Positions 1 to 9,600 of a stretch of 64,000 bases of DNA are shown here, in pieces (the stretch's first letter is position 1; each line of letters opens with the position of its first letter). Position numbers and translations under genes: made by a program. The DNA is from Beverwykella pulmonaria. Taxonomy: Eukaryota; Ascomycota; Dothideomycetes; Pleosporales; Melanommataceae. The notes under the pieces are model-generated. The model was given only the letters and a program-made list of their open reading frames with translations, had not been told where the DNA came from and did no database searches. Where the stretch lies: NCBI GenBank assembly GCA_001599595.1, contig BCHH01000009.1, positions 50,099 to 114,098 of the forward strand, written 5' to 3'.

Positions 1-498
1 AAAAAGAAACTGATCAGTGTCGGTAACCCCGAGGTTATTCACGGTCACAGTAGAGGTAATCGGCTGGTTGAATGTATTACCACGTAGCAGTGGGCTCCAA
101 TACCGTAGTATTAGTGTCCTGCTTGTGTGGTGATGATATTCTTAAGGTTCTAAGATACGAGGATCCTTGAGGATCCTTGACTCAGAAAGCTGATCACGTG
201 ACTGCCGAGGATCCTTGAGGATCCTTGACTCAGAAAGCTGATCACGTGACTGCCGAGGATCCTTGAGGATCCTTGACTCAGAAAGCTGATCATGTGACTG
301 CCGCCAGAGCGGGGAAATCACGTGATATCAACGCTGAGAAATCATGTGATACCAACAGTAATTGACCGGTTTTTGAAACCTGAGGAGATTGAGCTATAAG
401 TCAGGTGTAAAGAATGTGATCCCTCTAATATTCTCCCGTAGCATCGAGCTAACTTCAGGCCGAGAACTTCAAGAATTATTTCCAAACGTTTTCGAACC
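1..498. other. Gene-free upstream region
   Basis: No supported coding exon. It contains the 48-bp tandem array and the presumed promoter of the gene starting at 499. The minus-strand frames here are antisense shadows. Confidence 0.6.
159..302. repeat. 48-bp tandem repeat, three copies
   Basis: Three head-to-tail 48-bp units at 159-206, 207-254 and 255-302. Each contains a doubled GAGGATCCTT block and a palindromic CACGTG core, which is CATGTG in the third copy. Further CACGTG-like sites follow near 320-350. The array lies about 200 bp upstream of the start codon at 499, so it could act as a bHLH or bZIP binding cluster. That role is inference; the repeat itself is directly visible. Confidence 0.9.
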
Positions 499-1488
499 AT
501 GGCCGACCGGGATGATACCAACCTCGCCGATTGGGACATTTGTATGTCCCTGATTGGCGACGCTGGACACGACGCTGGTTTTCGGATGAAAAACTTGCCC
601 GGCGAGACGGAGCGCATCTACACGACAGGATATGATCGCAAAGCTACCGAGACGGCCGTTCTTGGCCGTGTCTATCACCTGGTGCATGGGTTCACGCGCG
701 AAAGAAAAAATCCGCCTGCGACACTGATCGTATTCGAATGGCTCCTTCGCCCAGGTCCCTTGCCACGACGCTTCCGCGAAGTGAATATTGAAGTCATATT
801 CGCAGCCCGTGACCTCCGCCCTGGTATGCTTCCCGGTGAAGACCTGACCGGCTTCGACCCAGCCGTGGTGAAGGTGGGACCCACTGTTCCGTTGCAACAG
901 TCGTCCATCACATACACGGTCGACAAGACGTCCGGAAGTTCACTTGGCTTGAGCCTTGGGTTCGGAGGCTACGTTTCCCTCGAGCCCGAGGTTTCTTCCG
1001 AGACGACGAAGTCGGGGATACAGCGCATAGACTATAGCGTCCAAGCTGGGTATCCATTCCTGGCGAACAAGAGCAGCGGACCGCCGAACGGAGTGCTGTG
1101 GACCTTTCAAGAAAATTCGACACAGGAGAGCGGTCTCCCGAGGGTTATTCGCACGGCTGTGCTTGTCGAGCGCTATAATAACGACTTTGGCGCATTTGAG
1201 GCCACCATCAAGACCACTTCCCATATTTCTTTCGTGCAGGATGCTAAGGAGACTTTGAGACGCGCGGTGGGCAAAATTCCGGTCGATGACCCGGTCGTAT
1301 TTGATCCTAAGCCTCGAGCTGACATTCCGCATGGTGGCGTCGTTCTTTTCGGCGACAAGAGCGACGTAAAGAATGTGCAGAATCCTTTAGACTTTAAAAA
1401 TCTGAAGTCTGAGGATCTTGACAAACTTATTGTGATTGCGCTTGAAGATCCCAAGAAGTTTTTCCCAAAGGATCAGAACAAAAGCTAG
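499..1488 (+). CDS. Uncharacterised beta-rich protein, 329 aa
   Basis: Uninterrupted frame from an ATG in good context (CCATGG) to TAG, 329 aa. I do not recognise a named family. There is no signal peptide or membrane segment, so it is probably cytosolic. The middle (about 130-270) alternates hydrophobic and polar residues like a beta-sandwich. Around residue 208 it reads W-T-F-Q-E-N, followed by a conserved-looking GLPRVIRTAVLVER stretch and a short FEATIKTTSHISF strand; I have the impression of similar W-x-x-x-EN/GIP patterns in fungal orphan proteins. The C-terminal 30 residues are Lys/Asp-rich. It is convergent with the S8-protease gene, with a MITE between them. Function unknown. Confidence 0.75.
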   Translation: MADRDDTNLADWDICMSLIGDAGHDAGFRMKNLPGETERIYTTGYDRKATETAVLGRVYHLVHGFTRERKNPPATLIVFEWLLRPGPLPRRFREVNIEVIFAARDLRPGMLPGEDLTGFDPAVVKVGPTVPLQQSSITYTVDKTSGSSLGLSLGFGGYVSLEPEVSSETTKSGIQRIDYSVQAGYPFLANKSSGPPNGVLWTFQENSTQESGLPRVIRTAVLVERYNNDFGAFEATIKTTSHISFVQDAKETLRRAVGKIPVDDPVVFDPKPRADIPHGGVVLFGDKSDVKNVQNPLDFKNLKSEDLDKLIVIALEDPKKFFPKDQNKS

Positions 1489-2244
1489 AGATTCTTTCCT
1501 ACATGCAATGCAATCAATGATGTACGTTGTATTCGGTGCTTGTAGCCCGCCCATCGTCTCTTATTGCCTTCCAAACCCAGTAGTAAGCGTACAGTTTGGT
1601 ATTGTGCGGATCGGCCAAATTATGGAAAGAGGCATGAGCGGCATAAGCCGTTATCGACAGCGTGGCTATCCGTACGTCTACCGTAATCCGTAGGATTGGC
1701 TAGGTCAATTTGGGTCCAAATTTACCTCCTGACTTATACGTACAGGTCCGTATTTTTTAAAACCTTTGATACGTACGTATGGATGTTTTATGCCGTTTAC
1801 GGCGTAAATAGGCCATAATTTCCTAAATAGGAAGGCAAAAAAGGGGTAGCCGTTATTCCCAATAAGGACGCACGTGATATACGCTCTTGGCGTTCTACGG
1901 TCGTAAATACGGCTCCGTAGCGTACATAGGGCTGTTTATGTACGTAAGGCGTACGGATGTAGTACGGGCCGTAATTTACGACCGTAGTACGTACGGTTAG
2001 CCACGCTGGTTATCGCAAAGAGGAGATCACACTCTACTCGAACAAGTTGTTAAGAGAAAACGAGTCACACATACCGCAGGGTCCACTCTCTCCACAGCTT
2101 TACGGTTTAAACAAATAAAATAGATATTCACTTTAGCACGGCCTCCCACCCACAATATTCCGGTCAGCTTATTAAAGTTGAAATCCACCTCTCTTGAAAG
2201 AGAGAGCTTATATTGGTGATAACTCCGCCTAACACTGTCACTAC
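1489..2244. other. Convergent intergenic region with MITE
   Basis: This holds the 3' flanks of the two convergent genes and a hAT-type MITE at 1658-2008. I see no gene in it. Confidence 0.6.
1658..2008. mobile_element. hAT-type MITE, 351 bp
   Basis: The terminal inverted repeats begin CAGCGTGGCTATCCGTACGT on the left and, reverse-complemented, CAGCGTGGCTAACCGTACGT on the right, 19 of 20 matching. The flanks are GTTATCGA (1650-1657) and GTTATCGC (2009-2016), an 8-bp target duplication with one mismatch. Eight-bp duplications and CAG-starting ends are typical of hAT elements. The interior is full of CGTAC and CCGTA motifs and has no transposase frame, so it is non-autonomous. It shares its sequence style and a TTCCTAAATAGGAA-like palindrome with the element at 62992-63479. 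Confidence 0.85.
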
Positions 2245-5200
2245 TCACTTCTCAGCGACCAGCTTATCCCTAAACTTATCCAGCTTTAACTTCTCATCGC
2301 CCAAAACACCGTGGACCTGTACTACTTTATTGTTATCCGGCGTGGCATTGAACACGGATCTGAAGACCTTGTCCATATATGTCCGCACGGACGTCCGTTC
2401 GATATTAATGTTTTGAGCTCTGGCAAAGAAGAGCACCATTGCAGCTAGACCCGCCGCAAGCGCTGTCGCTCCCGAATTGCCCACGTCTTTCGAGTCTCTA
2501 TCCGTTTCCTTGAGTATATTTTCGCCGGGGAGAAGGTATCTCAGGTTCTCATTGTCGACGACATACGACTTTTTGGTGCCATTTATGTCTGTTGCGCCAA
2601 TGGAGATTGTGTTCGCGGAGTCGCAGGGCACCCATTTCATCGACTTGCTGATACCGCCTTTCTGGTCGCCGGCAGCGCAGTACATTAGTATGTTAGCAGT
2701 GGCGGCATTGTTGATTGCATTCTCGAGTTCGATGACCTCGGCCTCGTTTCCAGGATCATCTCTGTTCTTTTCTTTTCTGCAGACATTCCAACTCATTGAA
2801 ATTACGTCAACGCCCTGGGAAGTAGCCCACTCCACAGCCTGTTCTGAGATTTAGCAAAGCACACTCAGCGTCTCAATCCATGTCAGTAGATACCTTTTTG
2901 GCGGCATCCAAGCCAAACAAACGCTCTCGAAAGGTGGAATTATCTGCGTCGAGTTTAGCGACGTAGATTTCGGCGAACGGGCATATTCGGGTAATGAGAT
3001 ATGCCATTTTGCTGCCATGTCCATTAGTGGAAGTGAAGTTTTCTTGAGCTCGCTCCCCTTTGTAGGGCCAGCCTGGGTTGTGAAGATACTCGCCCACGCT
3101 CTGGTACGTGGGACTGACTCCGTCGTCAATCACTGCCACCTTGACTTTCAGTTTCTTGAGATCCGGCCATTCGATCTGTCGAAGTTGCATTGCAAAGTTT
3201 GTTGCATCTTTGAACCATGGGTGATCACTGTTGCGATTTATCAGTTTTCGCCTTGGGCCAGGGCCGACGGGGTGCCATACTCGTTCTTTGGAGCCCCGGT
3301 GTTGGGATCCACGTTCTGCTTCTTACCATGAATAGTGGCGTTGGAATATTCATCGCAGATCTTTGGCAGCTTTGTGTTCCCTTCGGACCTCTGCCATTCT
3401 CTACCAGCCTTAGCGATGAACCCTTTCAAATACTCTTTCATTGTATCCTCTGTTTCCCGGCCCTTGAATAGATGTGAGTAATGTACACTTAATCTCTGCT
3501 TAAAGCGTTGGCCATACCTTCTCAGCGTGTAGGTTGACATGTCGGAGCTACACATGTCAGAAATGCTTCAAGAGCAATTGTGTCTCCTCATCACTCACTC
3601 TTTGCATCGTGCGGAGCCCATTGGCGTCGCCCCAACTACACAGAACAGCTTTAAGCCCACTCCAGTACAGATCGACTTGAACAAGGTCTTGCGTTAGTCG
3701 TAGAGTGTCTGTACATATATCCGGGCGGTCCCAGTCCAGGTATCGAACCTCCAAGTCCTTCAAGCATTCCTCCATTGTCTTATCACTACAGAAAATTGGC
3801 CCTCTGTCTCGAACAACCAGGCGAATAATGCTTTTTACCCCCTTGGTGCCCTTCAACCAGTGAAAAACATCGACAAGGTAACTTTGCATGTTTGTCAATC
3901 TAGAGATCTTGCCTTCGTCCGTCAACTTCTCCAGATCATGATCAGATGCGATATCATGCAGGTCGATTCTCACGGTGGACAACATCGGCTCGAAGCTGAA
4001 GAAGTTGAAGACTTTCGTCGTAGTCATGGAGATTCGGACTTCCTTCTTCTCGAGGTACCAGCTTTGCAGACGGTTCTCTTCGTCTGGGAGAACGTCAGAT
4101 ACCACCACACGGCTGCATTCCTTGAAGGACAGAGTGGGTACACTTACCAGTGCCCATGTCATGATCATCCCTCTGCTCTCGAAATAAACAATCAAATGCT
4201 TCTTCATAGCCGCCCATTGCGTACGCCCTTTCCTTCAGCGATGCCTCCAGGCCGACCGTTAGTTCTTCCTCTTGGAGGTCACTTTCTTTGTGGGACGTCG
4301 ATTTGAGCTTGGGTGGCCGCGCGGATGGCCTTCTTATCCCCGTGTTGGGTTGCCTATTTTCTGCTCCAAAGACCTGCGAGTTGCGTCTGATTCGCTTTGC
4401 TTCGGGGGCAGGCTCCTTATGCTCTTCGCGTCCTTCACCCATTGGCTTGGGGCCGGGGTCTGGAAAGTGCACCGTTCTTTTGCTTGGTTGGGTGTCGGTT
4501 CTGGGGCCAGGTTTGCTGTTGTCTGAGGTCTTGCTTTCGTCGGATGTTTTACTGTTGTCTGACAGCTTTTTGGTGGGACTTGGGTCGTACCCTGCTTTTC
4601 GTTCCTTGTCGGAAGTCTTGCTGTCGTTTGATTTAATGTTGTTTTCTGCCTTCTTGCCGTTGCCACCCGACTTGCCCCCGTCCCCTGTATTCTTTTTGTC
4701 AGGCTCATTGTCCTTCTCTACGGGATTCACATCATTGGAAGACTTTGGGTTGAAGTTTTTGGCCTTGGCCTGAGTCCCTTTGCGCGGATCGGCGGAGTCA
4801 CTGCTCGCGACTGGCAACTGCACCTTTGAGTTCGTGGGACCCGTCTCCTTGGCTAGCGCCTTGAGGTACATATCTCTAGTATGGAGATAATAGAGATAGG
4901 GAGAACGACCGCTGGCATTATGTGTCCGCAAGGCGTGATTGTCCTTATTCAACAGTTCCTTGACGATGCTATCCCAGCGCACCCACGAGTTCTGAAAGTG
5001 TTTCGCAGCCGCTATACAGGTACCGCAAGGCTTTTTGGCCGGCCGCATAGATTGTTCGGTCTTTGCCAGTTTTGGCGCAAACTCCACCAGCTGTTTGTCA
5101 AATTCCCAATGGGTCACGAGACACTTGGGGAAAGGCGCAATGTGGTTTCTGTAATTCAAGGCGTCGTGCAAGGGTGTATTTCCGTCTTCGGGTCCGTCGG

Positions 5201-5918
5201 CCTTGCGGCCCTCGCAAAAGACTTCTTTAGGGGCCCATTGAATCATCTTCTCGACGCCCTCCAGGTCGGCGAGGAGGGCGGCGTGGAGCCAGGATTCGTT
5301 GTCTTTATTTTTGGAAGCGAGGGCCTTTTCACGGTCGGCTTCGGGGAGCGTCTTGCATATAAAGACTGTGAGACCTCGCGATTTTTTGCCGGCTTTCTTG
5401 TCGAATTGGATGGCCATGAAGAGCGGGCTAGATTTCTCGTCCCAGTCGCCTGTTTGCTCTTTGCCGTGGGCGGTAACGGTTGAGAGGGCGCCGCCGGCCA
5501 TCGTTTCCTTGGATACGGCTTTGGTATCGCTTGTTGCGCGGAGCATGGAGAGCAGATGAGTGCTTCTCCTCTCATTCACCTCTGACTCAATAATAAGCCT
5601 GACCAACGTATTCGCCATATTAAGATTCAGCGGAATTTTCGCCTCATTCAGTGCAGAAAACGTCTTAATGATAAACTGCAAACAGCCCAACACCTCATCC
5701 CCCTCCGGCTTCGGCAACGGCTTCCTACACGTCTCGAGCCTCAGGCACTCCTCAAGCAGCGTCTTGTACTGTTCGTCCTTGTTCTGCGAATTCCACACCT
5801 CGTCTGTCAGGCGCATGTCATTGTGGATATTGTTGAGGAGCGTCTTGCGGTTCTTGCGGAAGTCTTTGACCCATTTCTCGTCGGCGCATTCTTCCTCTGA
5901 AGGATCGGGCTCCTCCTC

Positions 5919-5951
<33 letters not shown>

Positions 5952-6092
5952 TTCGGTGGGGAGGTGGTCATCGGGTTGGAGGGGTGGCTCGGAGCCGGCT
6001 TGAGAGGCGGTTTCGTTGAGGTCGTCGGGCTTGCTGAGCTCACCAGAGCTGGGGTTGTAGTGCGAGGTTGACATTGTGGATGAGGTTGACAT
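2245..6092 (-). CDS. Intracellular subtilisin-like (S8) protease with long N-terminal region, 1189 aa
   Basis: Six exons: 4148-6092, 3599-4083, 3518-3547, 3281-3462, 2894-3227 and 2245-2838, all GT-AG, totalling 3570 bp. The start is the first in-frame ATG, at 6092; a second lies at 6074. The N-terminus has an acidic Asp/Glu run (roughly residues 50-70). An ankyrin-like motif (GNTPLHDALNYRNH) and a Ser/Lys/Pro-rich disordered segment (about 440-600) follow. Residues 880-1180 form an S8 peptidase domain with Asp915 (VAVIDDGV), His951 (NGHGSKM) and Ser1114 (GNSGATALAAG). At the usual oxyanion Asn it reads AAGD, so Asp sits there. No signal peptide. Such intracellular S8 domains occur as effectors in fungal NLR-like proteins. 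It is divergent from the ankyrin-ZZ gene, separated by roughly 550 bp. Confidence 0.85.
5914..5952 (-). repeat. GAC trinucleotide run encoding poly-Asp
   Basis: On the plus strand this is a near-pure run of CGT/TCG triplets. Read on the minus strand it encodes about ten consecutive Asp followed by Glu in the N-terminus of the S8-protease protein. Length variation here would change the acidic tract without a frameshift. Confidence 0.85.
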
Positions 6093-6638
6093 GGTTGGAA
6101 ATGGTCTTTGTCGAGTCAATTGATACCAGCACAACTGAAGTTAAATGAGTACTTGTGCTGATCAATAGGGAGAGCAGCGGAGCGCCAGACTGCCCACTGC
6201 GAACCGTTTCAGACAAATGAAGGCAGGCAAACACCCAGAGCTGAGTATGGCGACCTCAACCTCAACAACACGAGTCCCAGGCAACATTTGCTGATAAGAT
6301 CAATACATGCAACCAGTCTGGAGCTGATGTATGCACACAGCCTTCCCATTACGCGTTATGGCGTGGCCAGTATCAGCGACACACAAAACAACCCTGGAGC
6401 GTCCCGGAGATTATTAAGAGAATGATTATGGATGAATGGTTCGATGTGGCGGGTTGGGAATGGCGTCATTGGTTACAGATTGCTGCAGGGCTCACATGCA
6501 GCATTCAGCTCGCTGAATTCAGTGACAAGGCTGAGCGGACTGAGTTGGCCTGCTCTCGACAGAGGCACCCGTTTTGGCTTGGCGGCTTTTGGGGTTTTTG
6601 CTGATAGCCTTCTATATTTGTCTTTCTTCACTGTTTAG
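6093..6638. promoter_or_regulatory. Divergent promoter region, S8 protease / ankyrin-ZZ genes
   Basis: About 550 bp between the S8-protease start and the first exon I can support for the ankyrin gene. The true 5' exon and ATG of the ankyrin gene probably lie here, since the exon at 6639 is preceded by a pyrimidine tract and TTTAG acceptor and has no in-frame ATG. Candidate ATGs are near 6422-6450, but none can be joined with confidence. Confidence 0.5.
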
Positions 6639-9600
6639 GAACTAATAGTGTGGACGAGCCGTCGCTCCGTCGCTTTCTTCTCTATGGCCGCCTTCCCCAA
6701 CGTGATTCCTCCGGTGACGATTCCGGCCTTGATGCCATCATATGAGCGCGATAAAGCAGATCAGGGCCTAGTGTTAGCTTCAATTCCCTTGAATTATGAC
6801 CGTGACGGAATGCTGAATTATTGTGTAGCATTCTCCATGTCGGCGGCCTTCGACCAGCAGACTGCTACGACTTCCGCATACCTGAGCGTCCCAACTCGGA
6901 AATGGTCTCAGTATCTGGAGACTACACGCGCCAGATTGTGAGCGAGGACTCTGACGAAAAGAGCTTGGACCGGGCTGCGAGATATGTTTTGGATAGGGCT
7001 CTAGGAGTGCGTGCTTCGGACGTCATGTTCATGCTTTCACTGGCTAATCCGTTATTAGAACTGGGCTTCCAACACGTCTCTGGCTTTCGTGGCTCATGAT
7101 ATTGGGGGCAGTGTGGTCAAGAGGGCGCTTGTCATCGCTTCCCAAGAAGAAGATTATAGCCGCGTGCTCGAAGACACGCATTTGTTGGTACGTGGAAGTC
7201 TGCAGCGAAAGGTGTTTTGGTGCTCACTGCTTAGATATTTTCCGGAGTGCCTAATCGGCCCTCTCCGAAGAATGGCTGGCTTTCTCCGCTACTTAGAGTT
7301 TTCGACTCCTGCTTCTCCGGCCTGAAAGGTCCGTGGATACCAAAGGTCCAGGACCGTCTCGCGATTGAGCACGACCATTTGACAAAGGGATTTAAGGAAT
7401 TGGCTTCTAGATTTCGCATCATTAGTTTCTACGAGGCGGACGAGCTGGTCACTACGAATAGAGCTGTGAGTTCTCCCTCTGGACGTGGAATATTTCCTCA
7501 TTACTCACAAACCAGACGCTGTCAAAGAATTGTGCCACACTCGGTGTAGCACAGGAAGAGGCCATCCCAATACCAGACCAGAGTCAGCTCGAGTATCTAA
7601 AGCCGCCGGTATTCGAGGACATGAGCAAGATCATTGACACTTGTGTGCTGTGTACGTGATCATCTACTCTCGCCAACTTCTGCATACTTCGCTGACTTGT
7701 CCTTCATTCTGTCAGCACATGGAAAAGACTTCAAGGATTTTGTTCGCCTGCTCTCCTTCGATGAACTTCATCAATTCTCAGATAAACTTTTTGACCCAAC
7801 TCATATCCACGTGGCACAACATCTGCTCTCGTTGCCAGAAGCCCAGCCATGGCTCACTTCAACAGACGGCGAAAACAAGATCCTGCGACTTGAAATCGGC
7901 GACCTCCTTGACGAAGAAAGACTCTTCGACTCTCTCACCACCACTGTAAAAGTGTCCAAGAAACACTACCACCCTACCATCCTCCGAATCGCAAGACACC
8001 CCCAGTCCGCTCCAAAGAGAGAAACCGGGATCCTGGCCTCGTTGATCAAACAGATCCTCCACCAACAGCCGCAGCTATATCCCACGGTTGAGTCGCTATT
8101 CCCTCTCGTCTACGACGCCGCGCTATCCAGAAGCACGACGTGGAAGCAGAGGGTACTCTGGCGGTGCTTGGAGACTCTGCTCTTGTCGCCTAGAGATGTC
8201 GATACGTTTCTGTTTGTGGCACTCGAGGACATAGACTATCTCGGCATTTTCTCACGTATCCTCTCGACAACAGTAAAAACAGCAATCCGGCTCCGCATCG
8301 CCATAACAATCCCGAGCCTAGATCGCTACCCTCAGAACCTCCCGCCGTCCTCGCACATCGACGTGGACGTGCTCTCCGATGCCTTTAACGCCGCGCGCAA
8401 CCATGACAGCACCACCGCACTCGATGCCGCAACACACCACCTCCCCTTATCCCCCGCCACCAAAACCGAAATGCGCACGACGCTTCTCAACACAGCTCCC
8501 ATAACCGCTCCCGAAGTTGTCCTCGGCGTCCTGCGCCATTCCGCCACCCGGCCAACTCTCCTCTCCTCGATCCCCCTCCTAAGCGGCCCGAGCGACCACT
8601 CGGAAGAAATGACATTGTTCGCCCGCGCCCTCCAGTCCGAAGGCGCCTGGCTCTCCCTCGCAGTCCTCTGGGCCACGCGTGCAGAGCGCCCTCTATCTGT
8701 ATCTGAATTAAACATCCTACTGACACTCGAGAGCGGCTCTAATTACAATAACCGCGAATACGAATCCGCGCTCGAGCGCGATCGCGCTTCACTTCTTCCG
8801 CAACTCCTGCCTGGCATGTTATCCATCGTGAATGGGACGGTGAGAGCGGGGCGAGTGAGAGTGTGGGAGCACGAGGCAGAGATGGTATTCAAGGCGAGGC
8901 TGAAGAGGACGGTGGATGCGCATTTTGCGGAGACGTGTTTGTTGTATTTTCTGGATTATCTGCGGGAGGGGCCGGTGTTTAGGGCTATTGTATGCGAAGT
9001 TGATAAGGGTAGTGACGATGACGTGGGAAATGAGGGAGACGGGCGCGAGAGTTCAAAGTCGAAGGTGAAGAAGGAGGCTGCTGCTTCGTTGGCCAAGTAC
9101 GCTGCGAAGCACTGGGTTACACACTGGAAAATGGACGGGGAAGAATCGAAACTCCGCGAATACCAGGGCTTCAAGGACTTCTTCGCGGGTGGGGAGACGG
9201 TGCTGAAGGGCTGGATTAAGTTGCTCGTCGATTCATCCGACATACTCGCAGACTCCTACATCGAAGAAGTCGAAAAAGTAAGACAGTGACTGGCCTCGAC
9301 TTCTCTCTCCGACAGGCAGGTCCTAGAATACGTAACCTTCGCATACAGCTGCCCATCCGCAACCTCACTATTCAACCGTCTTCTCGTTCTCGGGGCCGAG
9401 CTCGCCGAGGAGCAATTCATCAAGGGCCTGTGCGACGTCGCGTTAAAAGCAGCCCAAGGTTTCACCGCACAAGACGTCGCTAGAGGAATAGCCGCTGCTC
9501 CTCCATCGTTGATCGAGTTCTTTTTACATCTACCCCTTGATGACGATGAGGCCGTCTTGAACAAATCAGACATCTACCTCCGCGCAATGCAACTTCACAA

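Noticed and set aside
159..302. Direct repeats resembling a CRISPR-like array
   Set aside because: Units are contiguous with no unique spacers, and the genome is eukaryotic; this is a simple tandem repeat.
4272..4773. 161-codon plus-strand frame
   Set aside because: It is antisense to exon 1 of the S8-protease gene, Leu/Ser-rich from reading Lys/Asp/Pro codons backwards.
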